This document shows positions 37,036-52,000 of a DNA stretch of 64,000 nucleotides, piece by piece. The position numbers and the translations under genes are program-made. Positions within the stretch are counted from its first letter, which is position 1, and every line of letters begins with the position of its first letter. This DNA comes from Promerops cafer (taxonomy: Eukaryota > Chordata > Aves > Passeriformes > Nectariniidae): contig VZSE01002350.1 in the NCBI GenBank assembly GCA_013398275.1, forward strand, positions 620,760 through 684,759. Direction: 5' to 3'. Below the pieces are notes generated by a model, which saw only the letters and a list, made by a program, of their open reading frames with translations, had not been told where the DNA came from and ran no database searches.

Positions 37036-40000
37036 GTAATTATAAACTATTTTTCATATCTCTAACTCTTCTGATGGCTTTAAGGAGTCTGAAATTTGTT
37101 GCCTCTTTGCCCCCCCCCGCCTTTTCCTCCTCACCCAGACATCACTGGACCCTGTTCTACCACCCAAGAAATGTTACAGTGATAAATGGGAGGAGGTTTT
37201 ATGGTGGTTGTTGCCTTCTTTTTCTTTTCTTTCTTTATTTCTACATGTGCATTTTCAAGAATTGTCATTTCTGGAAGGAAGTTAGGAAAAGTGAAAGAGA
37301 GGAATTACATTAAGTTGAAATCTCCCCTTTCCCTCAGAAAGCTGCTAGTGCCAGAAGCTGCTGACGTGTCAGGCCTCGTTGCTGTCAGTGAAAATGGGCC
37401 ATTACAGCACTGTACAGCCTGTGTTAAGCATCACAGGAGTCCTGATTGTCCTGCATACGTAGCAATACTGTCATCTTTACAGAAGCAAAAGTGAACAGCA
37501 GAACGTAGATGTAAGGAAAAACTGTGCTTGGAACAAAATTGTCTGTGTTGGTGTTAATATACCTAGTTTGAAGAGCTGACTGATGTGAACTTTATAGACA
37601 TCTGTGGAGGAAAGGCTATCAGAAATGTATATGCCAAACAAAATGTGGTGTCTGGCACAAGAGGAAATATGAACAGCTTTTTTAAACCAAGTGTTTTTCA
37701 GGGAGTTGTGGGAAAGTGGCGGTAACAGAATACCAGAAAAAGAGTCTCAGAGATTGCTTCCTTTGTCTTCCAGTACAGCTACTTTATGAATTAACCTTGA
37801 GCAACCAGATGCCAAACTCTGTTTTGTGTTATCTGTCCAGTTGATGCTGAAATTAAGAGAGGGTAGAATTGGGATTACTGGGCCTAGCTGTTCTCTCATG
37901 ATGATGAAAATCAAACATATTTCCAGTCCTGATGGTTGGTCTGCAAAACTCAACTGAGAATTGAGTTGGGACTTGGGCTCCTATTCAGTCTTTATTCTTA
38001 CAGAATTCCCACTGATTTTAAGGCTAGTTTTGCCTGAGGATAGGCTTGAAGGATTTTGACTGTGCTGAGTAATATTGACTGCTGAGTGCTGGGGGAACTA
38101 GGGGTATATGATTCTCTTCTCTGAACATTATACACATTGCCCAAATCAGTGCAAAGGGGGAAGGCAGTGTAACATGGAGCTGTACTGTTCTTCAACTCAC
38201 TAGTCTTTTTTGTGCCAGGATATTTTCCCTTTGCACTGAAGATTCATTAATAAAGTTGACTATAAGATTCCATTACTGCAAATGCCTGATTTATCCACAT
38301 CCATTGCCCTCACATCTCTCTCTGTCTCTGCATTAAAGACTGCAGAGCAGCAGCCAAGCTTCTCTGGGTCTAATGTAGGGAGGAACTGGTTGTTACTCAA
38401 GAGCCACTGTTTCACTCAACCATCCCACTGCTCCATCTCAGTAGCAAACCAAAACCATGTTATGCATGAAATGTTTGCTTCTTTAGTTAGCACAGAAGTT
38501 GAATTTGCTCTCTGATGCATCTGAGGTTACCAAGGAATGTGTTTTAGCGAACAGGATCTTCTGGGCTTGTTAGCAAAAGAAAAGTATCTCTCCTTTTTCG
38601 GTTGTGCACTTTTTTCTGTGCAAAGAGGGAAGTATGACTGCCGATTGGGACAAGTGAAGAGGTTTCAAGTGGACAGTCTTCATCCCAGTGTGGTGAGAGC
38701 CTGTTACTAGATGTGCCTGTTATTTAAAGGTCAGTTGGGAAATGAACTGCCAGGGGAAGCATCTTCAAAGGTTTCCTCCAGCTATTTTCCTTGGTGTAAC
38801 ACCGGATAAGGTGAATCACCTGAAGGGCCTGAATCTCTCTACTGACTGCAGAAGCAGCCTGATAGGTGGGAAGGGAAGCCTTTTAGGTGGAACACTGAAG
38901 TGACATGAGTAAGTTTTACAATTCTACAGTCATCCTCCCTCTTTTTCACACAGGCAGGCACAATATTTGTTGTTGAGTTTTGGGGGCTTTTGTCTGGTGA
39001 ACAGAAGTAATTGCAAAGTGGAGGTTAAAAACATTTCTATGGGAGATGGCATATCCAAAGCAGCAGGTGGTCAGTTGCACATGGAAATACACCTGACATT
39101 GACTGTAATCCCAGCTGCATGGGACTTCAGGTATTTCTCCCTTTATCCTGTTTATTTCAGCTGAAAAGCAACGTTCATGTTCTTAGGGAGTTCCACAGAG
39201 AAAACTCTCCAGAGAACTGCAGCCTGAACAGAGCAGTGGGGCAATGTGTTTTTTACAGTTCTTGTCTTACTCTTAATATTGACATATATATTCATCTTTA
39301 AAGGAGCTGTTTCATTAATGTTTTATTTAAAAGCATGCTATTAAGGCTCAGGGGATTCAAATGTGAGCCTTGAACTGTATGGTCAGTAGCTTTCCCTGCC
39401 TGAGGTTGATACAACAGGATCCCGTTCCTGTTCAAAACTCCCATTCCAGCTCTCCCAGCCTAGATACCTTTTGCACAAACTTATCTGTATTATCCCAAGT
39501 TAAACATTCTATGTGTGCTGGCATTTTCCCCAGAGCTTTCAGAGAGCAGTCTGTATTCTAAAACAGGAAGAAAATTATTCTTTGTCCCAGAATTGTCCTT
39601 ATATCCAGGTCTTAGAGCTTAACCACTTCTCCATGTCCTGGGCCAGCCCTGAGTTTTCATGTTTCTGCTGGTGGAGCAGAAAGCAGTGAGACATCCTCTA
39701 ACTGGGGTGCTATCTCATTGAAACCTGTTTATTCCCTGATACCATTCATCATATTCACAGCCTTCTGCCACATGATGACATCCCAGGCAAGACTGCTCTA
39801 GCTATCCATATTTCCTGTATGATGACCAGCATTTCTGTATGACATCTCACCCCTTCTTCCTTCATGAACCTCCTGGGCATCAGTCTGGAATGTGGTGTCT
39901 GTGTTAGTGCATCCCTCCTTTAGACATACAGCTATGTCTTTCTCTGATTTAGCAGGTAACACACTGCTTATGGCTCTTTTCAGCTTCATATTCTCTTTTA

Positions 40001-43000
40001 TCTTCTATTCCCTCCTCTCCCTTGCCAGAGCAATTGACCATAATGTTACTTTTTTTATTCTCATTTATCACACCAGGAATTTCAGGCATAACCCCAAATA
40101 TGCCTGATGTAATGTGTTCTGTAATGAAAACTTTGCTCTGTCCTAAGGCATACAAAACTATTTCAGATCTTTCCTGAAGGTAGCATCTAATTATTGATTA
40201 ACAAAAAGTATGTCTGGCTTTGTTTTCCCTTGCTGCTCATTATGGCTTAGTAGTGATGTGGATTTGGGGTTATTATACCACTGAAATCAGGGGGAAAGGA
40301 AGAGAAACTGGCTGTGGATTTCATTTTTTACTGTTGAATGAAGAGCATGCCAGTCCACCCCATGATCAGGGTCTCACTTTCAGGATCCCGCTCCTTGCAT
40401 TCCCACTCTGCAACTCTATCCAATTTTTCACACCCTGGGTCTGGCTGCATACTTCTTCCATGTATTTCACATCCAACCCGTGCTCTACATTTTTTTTCCT
40501 AGTGCTGAAAACTTCAGAGGTGTAAAAGCTGAACAAAGCTGATTACCTCATAAGTAGGAAAAAGAAGTTTCCCTTTGCTTGCAAGGTGTTTGGTGTGGGA
40601 TCTTGATGCAGGCACTTGGATGCAGTGCTGAAAAAGTAGTACAAAAGGAATGCATGTAGGATGGACTGTTTGCTGGAGATTAGTACTTTGAAGGCTGAAA
40701 AGTGGAATCTATGAAGGAAAAGCAACAGAGCTTGTCTGAGCTTTGGGTACATCCAGTTGGCCACCTCAGGATCTTGAGGGATGGGTCTGTTTGTGCCTTT
40801 GGAGTGTAAATGTCAAAAAGCTCTGGGATAGCTCAGCCAGCCTTGCAAAAAAGCAGTCATAGCACGAAACAGCCACGTGACACCAGCCTCTTTTTATCCA
40901 TGTCTTAGGTGAGAGGCAATACAGTAATTACTGTCTCTCTTTGGATATGAGGCAACTGGGAGAGAAAAACTATGTGGTACTTTGTTACCCTTCTGGTTTT
41001 CAAGCTGGGGGAAGGGAGGTGGTGGTATGATGTGTGTGATATTTTTTTTTCAGAGGAAAAGTGGAAGTTATCTGTTAAAGAAAGGCCTGTTCCTTGTTTT
41101 GGTGATGCTCAAGAGCAGCAGAGAAAGGACTTTGTCACTGGTACAAGGCAGTGTTTTGTAAAAGGAAAATGCTCAGATAAACTCGTGTATATCAATTCAA
41201 GTTAGCACATAGTAGTTTTTCCCACTTCAGGGAAATAACTGGGTTAGGGGTAAAGCCACTAGATTTCATTGACAATAGAAACTGCCCCAGAAGTGTGTTG
41301 TGTTGGGTGAAGTGCTGTTCTCCTACTGTAATGCTCTGACTCTTAGTTCATAAACTGGACAGCAAATTTAATAGTTTATCCCAATAGCAGTCCTGCTATA
41401 GGAACAGGATATGTATACGCATGTATATGTCTTGTCTTTTGGCTATATACATATATATATATACACATATATATATGGGCTTTATGTCCATCCACCCCCA
41501 AAGTACTGCTTACCATCCCCACCACCCTCATCCATGAGGGATGTCTCCTGGAGGGACTTCTTGGTGGTCTGCATTGCTGCTCCACTTGTCTGAAGGAAAA
41601 GAAGCAGCAGGGAGCTGGAAGAGCAAAGCTGTTTCATGAGGGAGAACGCCTGGGAGCTGAGGGGGAGTCAAGTGCAATCCCAGCCCTCAGAGATGGTTCA
41701 TTGTGCCACAGGGGATTAAGCCAGGAGGCAGAGCCCTGGACAAGGCGAGGGGTTGAACCTGCTCCCGAGTCCAGCCCAGACCACCGGGAGATACTGGCAG
41801 AGACAGGGCTGGAAGCTGAGCTACAACCCAGGTCCAAGATCCAGCCAGGAGACAGACACAAGGCAAGGACTGGGTGCCCAGAGCCAAGCAGGGCTGTGGC
41901 TTCCTAGTGGGTCTCATCGAGGTCACTGAGGCCTACAGGGGCCATAAGGACCTCAAAAGCTGTTGCAGATTGGAGCCCTGGCAGCTCTTACTGAAGGATG
42001 GTAAGTGTTAAATACAAATTCATCCCTGTGGCCCTAAGGGTCCATTCATGAGGGAGCAGGCCCTTGCCAGCAAACCCCATCAGTGTCATCACAAAGCCCT
42101 CAGATCCCCAGTACTGGCACAGCAGATATGATCCCTGACTAGGAAAGCCATGTTCATTCCCTGTCTGCTCCCATGCAAATGGACTGAAGTGGGAAATGGA
42201 AATGAGGGTATTGTTTGTCCCTCCCCCTTGCTTTTTCTTCCCAAATGCATAAGTGCTGTTGCATGTTTCCTCTTCTGAGTGGCGTTCCAGAATAAATGCT
42301 TGATTTCCCTTTGCTTTATTATTTCTCCTTTGTGTTTTTATATCAACCACAAAGACTTAATCTGAAACACACACAGGAAAAAGGGAAATTACTGCTACTG
42401 TTTTCAGAGGTAAGCAGTTTAATGTCAAATTCATGTGGATTTCTTCATAATGAACAGAACAAATTGAGCTCAAATTCAAACAGTGGGAATCTGAGTCAGA
42501 GAGGAAAATTAAAATGAAGAACATTAATATCCTGATTTCTAACCCAACCGAGACCTGATTGTTTCCTAAATGAAATCTCCCATCAAACTCCTTCCACCCA
42601 CCCAAAAATATAATTAAGCTGTGATTTCCAGGCTGAAATCGTATCTGCACTGTGAATTCAGCAGGGACAACTGTGTGTGTTTCAGAATTATTTTCAGGTA
42701 GATATATTTTCCTGCATTTTTTGGAAGCAGTTATTTAGAAAACACCAGCAGAAGGTTAAATTCGTCCTTTGGTATGAGACTGTCACTCTGGAAGACAGGA
42801 GGTATAGGTTAGCACTGAGACAGTGCAGTGAGTCAGGTTTTGATCACCAAATCTGCCCTTTCTGCTGAGAGATGAGGGCTGCTGGATGTGTCTCAGTGTT
42901 GCAAGATCAAGACGTTTCAGTTTAGCTGTCTGCAGGGGTGGTGGGAGCTGTGGTGTGGACATAACTGGCCAATACAGCAGTAAAAACAGGGTGGAATTTG

Positions 43001-46000
43001 GTGTGGTAAAAGCACAGGCAAGCAGGGGAGGAGGGAAAAAGATAAGAAAGGAGCAGAACTGGGTTCCCCAGGGATCTCAAACCTCGTCCCTGGTACACTT
43101 CAAAGTGCAATTGCTGCTCATTATAACCCATTTGCCAATGCTGACCCTTTGCTGCCTAGATAAAGCAGAGAAAAGGTGGAAATTTGGACAGTGGAAGTGC
43201 TACTGTTGTCATGCATCAGCCTTTCTCAAGATGCTTGTTTACTCCTTGATGGATTAATGTGACCGGCGTGACAGAAAGATTTCTGCTGAATTTATGTTGC
43301 ATATAAAACAAATAGCAAGCAGCCAAGTTCTAGGAGAGGTTGGAAGTGCCTCTGCTCATCTTGATAGGATATTCAGAGGACACCACCAAATGATCTATCA
43401 CAGTCTGTCTACGCACTTCTTACCTACTCTGAGTAACACCTATGGCTTTTCTTGTAGCTTGGAGATATTAGAGAATAAATACTTCCTCTGTTTTTTCCAT
43501 TTGTCATCTTGTTACAGGTGGCGGCAAACAGTGCCCCAGTTTCTCCTCTTAAGTCAGTCAGCTTTCATGTCATGTCTTTCACAGAGATCATTTTAGGGTG
43601 GGGGGACTTACTCATTTTAAATTAATGAGTTGTGGCTATATGAACATGCATGTTGGCAGCAGTGTTAGTGGTCACTTTTTTCCCCATTATTTCTTGTTCC
43701 TGTTGTGGTTCTGGAGTAAGCAGGTTCAGTGCAGAGGACTCACAGGAGGTCCAAGGTGCCTGAAGTTGCTCTCCTTGTTCATGAATGCATCTGTAGATGC
43801 CTAAAGGGAACTCACCAAAGTATTCATGGATATAAAAATACACATTATTCTTAGTTTCTGAGCACTTAATGGCTCAAAGACAATTGGACTAAAGAAAAGT
43901 GTCTGTCTTCTGCAGACACTTTGGTCTTGTGAGTACCATCACTGCGCAGCTGGCTATGTGGTGCAGAGCAAAAGCCATGTCTGCTTAAAACTGAACACCC
44001 CCTGGAGATGGTTTAAAAGCTTTGAGCTCTGTTTTCAGTCATGCTCAGGGTTTGATGGATGTAAATGCAGAGGAATTATCAAAGCTGAACCTGGGATGGC
44101 CCTTGGCAGGGACAGCAGCCTCAGTGACCATTGAGAGACCATCCTCTTGTCAACATGCAAATCTCATTTCTTCCTTGTCATTGCTTCAAATCTAAAACAC
44201 GGCACTCTGCCCCCAAACATGTCCCTTTGTGCAGAGTGCTGAGAGGTGTCAGTGCCTAATGTTGTCTGTGCTGACCATTGCTGAGTTGGCAGAGGCAAGG
44301 TGCTGCAAGAACCTGAGGGATGCAGCAGTCCTTGCCCTTGGGCATCATCCTTCACATTGCAAAGCCCTTAGTCCTGGGAAATTTATTCTGTGTTTCAAGG
44401 GGTCCATCCGTCCTGGAGCCTGAAGGCCTCTGGTTTATCCACAAACAGCAGCAGCAGTGCCAGTCTCTTCCCCCTCTGGAATATGATTAGATGTTCAGTT
44501 TCTATTATTTTTAAGTCAGGCTGCTACTTGAGAAGGGAGTTTTTGGAGGTGCTGGTTGTTTGGTGGAAATCAAGGGGTAAGAAGCAGGGTGGAATGCCTG
44601 ACAGCCCTTCTCTGCTGATCCACAGGCAGCCTGTGGCCTGTTTTCTTCCATCTCCTCCAGCCACACTTGCTCGAGTGCTGCAGCTCCTACTCTTCACTGG
44701 GCAGATTGGTGTTCCAGGGTGCTCACTGTCCCAGCACCCTGGGTGCTTGTATTAGTGCTCCAGGGACAGCCTGCAAAGGAAATAGCATAGTCAATTTGTA
44801 TCAGGACTTCAAAACTTCCATTTTACCCACTGCAGGAGGCTGTTTCTTTACGTCCCTATCTCCCCACCACTGGCATTTTCCTAATGAAGCTCTTTGGTTT
44901 CATCCCCCCCACTCTTCTGCTTCTTCTGTTCCTTCTTGTAACTCTTACAGACACACTTACCTTCCCCTGACCCCATGGATACCCCTTCCTGGGGCCCATT
45001 GCCCAGATGGAGGGTGTATTTGGAGGGAGTAGTCCACATGCCATTGCACCAGTTCTGTCATGAGGGATTGCTGTTTGTAAGCCAAAAATCTCTGCAACCC
45101 TGTTAAGCAACTGTTGGTTTGGCTAAATGTCAGCAACTGCCCTCAAAATGACCCAGCCTGATAATCACATGTGAAGTAAAGAGAAGTTCCAGGTAGGTGA
45201 CAGCAGAGGAGTATTTTCTCTTTGTAAGGGAAAGTCATCACTCTTTCGGACTAGCAAATTGCTCCTGGTGGTTTTTATCTTTTTTTTTTTTTTCCCCGTC
45301 TTTATCAATCAGCTGTACATTTTATTCTAGAAAAATTATGATTTTCTGCATCAAGGATCAAAACTTAGGGAGTTTAACTCTTATTTCTGCCTATGTGCAA
45401 AATTAATCCCATTGTTGATATTCTCCTGGTTTATTTTGCCTCTCTGCTGCTTGGGACTGAGTTAGCTGAGATTTGTTGCAGTGATTTCAGTGAGTGACAA
45501 GACATTCTTCCTTTGGGAGGTATTATGAACTGGCTTTGATTTTAGGATTGACAGCCATATAATTGGAAGTTCAGTCATTAGGTGGATCAGCTTTAAAGAG
45601 GAAAAGTAAGGGCAAGGCAATTTCTGAAATCAGAGCAGGCTTTGGGGAGTATTAGATCTGGCAGAGTATTGCTGCAGAGCAGTCTTAATATGATGACTGT
45701 GAAGGGGGAAGGAAGAAAGCATAGCTCCTTTAATAGATTCCTGGAAGCATGGTCCAATTGTCACCACAGGCAGGGGTCTGCACATCCTGGGTAAGGCCTC
45801 AGGTTTAGTGAGAAATAATCATAAACAGGAACAGTTAGGGATAATGCATGCTCATATAGTCGAGATACAATGTGGTATAAACCCTCGTAAGGGGTAGTGG
45901 TGGTATAAAGAAATGTCCCATCCTGGGACAATGTTTCTGCTCCAGGCGGTGAAAAAGTAATTAGCAACTGAGCAAATACTTACAAATTGATGTGGACTGG

Positions 46001-49000
46001 CTGTGTGTTTTGAACATGGCCTGCAGATTGTAATCCAGCAGAGGTTTGTCATCTGAAATCATTGCCGAAGAAAGGAAGGGAAAAAAAGGGGCAAAGAAAT
46101 ACTTTCACTCCCCTGTCTCTGCATAAAAGCACAAGATGTTTCATGTGGCAGAAGATGGCCCAGAGCTTAACAACCTCATTTGCTGAAACTCCATTTCACT
46201 GCAGTCAGTATTAATAGCTTCACAATGAATAGATTAGATGCTGCAAGTGACAACAAACCTATTTGAGAGAAATTTAATAGGGAAGTTTATTGAAGTTTAT
46301 TAACTGAATCCTGTTGGCTATTACAAGAACAGGGCTTGATAAATCTAAATGTCAGAGCATTCGTTGGAAGGAAGTTGGAAAAATGCTGAAATACCTGTTG
46401 TCCTCCAACAAATACGTGCGATTTTCCTTGTCATAATTGCATTTCTTGTTAGAACAAATTGTGAACACATGGAAGACCAGGATTCATTAAATCCTTGAAA
46501 GCTCTACCTGTAGGAATGGACACCGTCGAATGCTGAGGAAACGGTGAGGAAAGTCTCAAAGAAAACTAGAACTTTGATTCCTACAAACCTACTTTTATTT
46601 CCTTGGGAGCAAAATGGAATAACTTAATACTGAGTGATGTATAAAACCAGCCAGAATTTACAAACTGAAATCACTGCAGAGAGGCTATTCCAGTGACATT
46701 CAAGTCTGAGCTATTTACTACACTTAGGGTTAGGCAGCATGTGTTACAGGGTTGTTTTAATGGACACTTACAGGAAGACTGAGCTCTCACCACATCATCT
46801 GTGTCCAAGCTAAACCATGTCCCCTGATAGCTCAGGAACTGTTGTACCTTCAGGGAATGGTCCATGTTTGTCCTGGCTGTCCCAGCAGGGTAGTCTGAAG
46901 TCAAGGACATGATGTGTAAGAAGCTGAGGGACCTGGTTCATGGTGGATGTGAACCACAAGATAAGTTGGGTGCTCCAGGAATCAGAGCAGGCAGGAGAAC
47001 AGCACTGTGCCCTTACCTTGCAGAAAGGGAGCTGCATTGCTGGCAAAATAGGGAGGAAGCAGGACTGATATTGATTGAAAACATAGCAGTACATATATTT
47101 TCTTCTGAAACAAACCAAAAAAGCCCAAGAAAATCTACATTTTGAAATTGCTGGGTCAGAGGCAATGAAACATTTTGTTATGACTCAGATGTGCTTTTTA
47201 AACTATTTCTGTTTCTACTCTAATAAAAAGTTGAAATAATACGAAAAAGTCAAAGTCAGCTTTCATACCAGCCACTCTTCTGGAACAAAAAGTGAAAACA
47301 TTTAATTTGGAAAATACTGATTTTGTATGGACATTTTTCAAACATTGAGTAGTTCATCCAATTAAATTTGTAAGCTGGTCCATTCTCCTTTCTCAGCAAA
47401 ACTGCTCTTCTGTCACATCTGCTCGGCAGTGGGAGAATCTCTCCAATCTCCTGCTAAAATGCACATACCAAAAATACTTTGGTATGCAGTTGAAAAGACC
47501 AGAAATCAAAGAAGATCCATGGTGGTGGTGTTGCCTGTGCAGGCAGATGATCCCAGTTAAAGCAGTGCTGCTCAAACCCTTTCAGCCAGGCAGAGCCACA
47601 GTGAGTGACAGTACTATTCAGAAAATCTGGAGGAGCAGTTGAATCCATTTCCCTTCCAGCTGGGTAGGCCATGCAGATGATTCAAGGTAACCTGTGTGGT
47701 TTTGTCAGCCAGCTGCCCACAAGAAATCTTTTTGAATTATATTCCTGAGTGATGCAGTCTAGAGTCTGGCAACATGTGCTTGTCATCGTAATTTTCATCC
47801 TTTACTTTCAGTGAGTGAATAAACCATACTTGTGTTTAACAAGGTGCAGTTTTCTCATACAGTCATTACACAAATCTCTTCCAAAAAATTATCACTATAT
47901 TCAATGTTCTCCTGCATCAAGGACATCCATTTCTGCCTTAGAAAGGGAAAAAAAAGGTTCCATTTGGTTGCATACTGTCATTAAAATAATACCTACTTTC
48001 ATAGCCACAGAAAGCAGCTAAGTGTAGCTATCTGAATCCTTTGTGCCTGGTTACAGTGATGTTAAAAATAATGGGATTTTCATCTTATTTGTCCCAGTTG
48101 GTTTTCCTAACAGTTTTTCTCAGTTTGCAAGTCAAAAGTGCAACCCCTCCAGATCTCCCCCTGCACCCTGAGCACCGGCCATGGCTTCTTCTGGCCTTTT
48201 AAATCCAGTGTGGCTGGACCTGTGGTGCTTGAATCATGAGGATCACCGATGCTGTGAGAGGGGCAGGAGCATCTGAGTGTTACCCAGCAAATACTTGCCT
48301 TCTAAAAGACCATCATTTCTTTCTCCTTGTGATCACAGCCTGCAAATCCTTCCCTTGAGGAAATCGAGCATCAGGAAGCCTTGAACTGAGCACCGGCCTT
48401 TCCAGAAACCCAAATTTGAATGTAATTTTGGATATTAGAGCTGATCTGGTAGCTGTGTTTTGCTCTGAACTTTGGTTGAGTACCAGTGGAAACAAGGAGA
48501 CTTGGGACTGTAATTGTCCCAGTGTGGTTGCAGGGAATATTTTTGTGGACGTGTGAGTTCAGCTGTTAAATGTTTCCTGGTTGTGATGATATCATCACGC
48601 TGTAAAAGGTGAACCTGTGGTTTTGAACCTTTTTTCCAACCCCAAATTCCTGCTCCCACACGTACACAGCATGATAAGGGTATGGAAACAGAATGCATTT
48701 GCTTTCAGTAGGGTGCCTTTGACTAGCAGAACTGAAGGTGATTCAGCACAGCTGGAGAGAAGGCAGTTCCCCTCACTAAATAAAGAATGGTGGCTGTGTG
48801 CTGGGCTTAGGTGGTTCAGCAGATGGCAAAGGAGGGATGTGTATAGGGGCTGCTATTGCTGGAATGTAGGAAAGCAAGGATGACACAGCTGTGGGCTTTG
48901 CTGGGAGAGATCTGTGTTGCATCACAGATGCTGAGAGCCAAGGATCCAGCAGTAAGAGAATAAATAAAAGTAAGTGATGATAACTGCTACCTGCTGAGGA

Positions 49001-52000
49001 TATTAGGCACATCGCCAACACTGGGCCTGACAGCTGCCAGGGGTCCCATCCCAAGAGTTCTCTGACAGGAAGGAGATTCCAGGTGGTCAACAGGCACTTG
49101 CAGCCCTGATCTTTCTGTTTTTTGGGCCCCTGGACATGCACTGACCTTTGTAATTGCAGCCCCAGTGATGCACACCCTCACACAGGACTGCAGAATAACC
49201 CTCTTTGCTGTCCCCCATGGTGTTTTGGGAGAGCATGCTACTGTGATGCCATGCTTACTTTATTGGGGTTTTGCTGGCTTTCTATTGCCAAGGCCATTTT
49301 CATGCAAATGAGGTCCTAGTTCCATAGTCTACCTGCTCCTTCTGCTCCTGCCTCATCTGCAGACCTAATCCACTCTTCCTAATAGTCCCGTTGGTTGCTA
49401 TAGCAATGATAAAGTGGTATGAAAAAACAGGATGATACGTAAATGTATGGCTGGTATTACATTTTTCTTTCTTTCTCCTGGGAAAGAGAAATCAAATAAT
49501 GAGGGGGTTGTTGGTGGTGGGGTTTTTTTGTTTTGGGTTTTTTTGGTGTATTACTGTTTTATCAAAAGCTTTAACTGTGGGCTTTTTGGACCCTGGATGC
49601 AATCCTCTCTCAGCACCCTTTTAGGCTGGGAATTTTGCAACTCAAGAGCAGTTAGTAAGAAACAAGAGCCCAAATTTATGAATACAGGGTACATACCGTT
49701 TTGTATTCAAGATGCCAAAGCTACATTTATTGTGTTGTGCACAGAGTATGAAGGTTGCCAGCTCACCATGATGGGAACCTGCTGCAGAGTGCTTAGGGCC
49801 CAGTTGGGTCTCTGAAATTATTGAAAGATATTTCAACATGTTAGCAGAGGGTTTGTTTTGGATTTGCACCAGGAGACTTACTCAGCACGGCCATTGAAAG
49901 TGGCATTTTGAACAGTAAATTAAAAAATCTTAATGAAGTCAAGGGGGAGGAAAGCAGGAGATGGAGTATTTTTGCTCAGTTGCTGCATACAGGAATAGGT
50001 GGCTGTAGTACCAAGCCCTGTCTTTTACACCCGAGAGCAAAAATGACTTGCTTATTCTGTATTTTAACTTTTTTTGCCAAGTTTCTAGTCAGAATCATGG
50101 ATCTATATTAAAAGTTGGCTGAAAGAGCCATATTTGTGTGAATTCAGCTCATTCCAGAGCCCACAACGCTGGCAAATGTAGGCAAGCAAAACCTATATTT
50201 AAGTGCTTAGACAGGTTGATCCCTTCTTTCTTGTCACAGTCTGAGAGCATCCCTCATGCCAAACAGCTTCTCCTGCCCAGCCATGGTGGGATCAGCTTGT
50301 TCCTGCCTGCTGGGGTTCACTAGACAAGATCAGGCCATGGATATATTGAGTGAGATGCTCTTTCTGGCAGCTGGCATTTAAAGACACCTCAAGCTAAAGT
50401 GCTCAAAAGCCCACCGTGGGTATATTTTTCGTATCAATTCTCATAGGGACTGAGTTGGAGATTGGGTTAAATCTCAAATGGGAGGATTATATCACTTCTG
50501 AGTTTATGGCTGGCATTAACTCTGGACATTCTCATTACTTGTATAAAAGTGAGCCCCTTTTTGAATCTTTTATGGCCTGGCTTGATTAAAAGTGGGATGA
50601 AAGCAGAAACAATTTTAATGGCCTTAGTGCTCAGTGGTATAAAACTAGCACAAGAAGAGAAATGGTTCCTACAGTCCCTCATCCCAGATGTATGTGAGAT
50701 TGAGAGAAAACACATTACCAGAAAGAAAGAATTGACTCATTTACCTATTAGTTACATTCAAGGTTACTTAGTTAAGCGTTCATATAATGTTTTCTTACAG
50801 GAGACAGCTTTGTTTCCTTATTTTCAAACACAGCAGCTCATCTTGCTTTCCATCAGCATAGACAAAAATATCAGGTGAGAGAAAACAAGTCTTTTTTTTC
50901 CAGCTGCATGTGTCGAGGAGCCTCCCTGGCATGCAGCCCCCATACAGCACTGCCTTCTACTTTGTCCTGTGCTCAAAAGACCGATTAAGTGATCCGCTAA
51001 TGCCATACGCCTGGGGCTGGGAAGTGCTGGGGGATGATGGGGGAGAGGCAAGAAACAGTCTGCTCTCTCCTCTGCCTGCAAAGACACGAGGAAATGCCAT
51101 CCCAGGCCTGCATACAAGCACGGCAGGAGGCAGCCTCCACCTAGCCTGAGGTTTGGCCCGTTTTTGCCTTTCTGTATATAATTAATAGCTGTGAGCTTTC
51201 AGAGAACTCCCTGCTAAGGGGATTTGTACCAGCCAGAGGCCCTCAGGGCTTATATATCCTCAGCAACTCCATCCAAAGAGATTGTACCCAGTGCCCTACA
51301 TGCCTTGCAAAGGCAGCCTTCACCTTGTCACGGGGCCACCTCCACACCTAAAAGAGGCAAATGGGGTCTCCATGCCTCAGACACTGGTAAAAGCATTCCT
51401 GAATGGGTTACTGGTTTTGAGGATTGGCTTTTCAGTTACTTCTTTGGGTTGAGGCTATCGGATGTTGGTGACAGACAGGTCATCTGAGCCTTCTGACAAT
51501 CCTGTCCTAACTAGCTCTAGTTGCCCCACCAATGACTTGCTTTCCTGGTGGAAAGGTTTTGTCTTTACAGTTAAAGAGGTTAAAAACCATGGTCATCTTT
51601 CCTGCTCTAGAACTCAGTGGGAATGGCCCTAAAGGGCAAGTTTTTTTATTTGGTCATGTCTCTGGAGATTAGAAGAGGTTCAGAGCTAGGGCTTAAGGGT
51701 TTTCCATCCTGTCAGTCAGCTAAAAGGTAGGGGAAGACTTTTCTTCCTGGGTTGATGCCTGCAATAGGAATTGAGGTAGGTCTTGGCAGCAACCTGCCAA
51801 GCCATGATGATCCCGAAAAGCACAGGTCCAGAGGCTACGTCTCCAAGGGATAAACCAAAGAGCAAAAAGACAACTGTTGGCTGAGTGCTTGGAAACAGCA
51901 GCAAAGAGGTTTGGGAGGGGGCAAACAAGGTGTTTTTGGGGCACACAGAGAGCCTTGTGGCACTTTGTGGCCACTCTCATTCCTGATAGAAATGCCTGAT

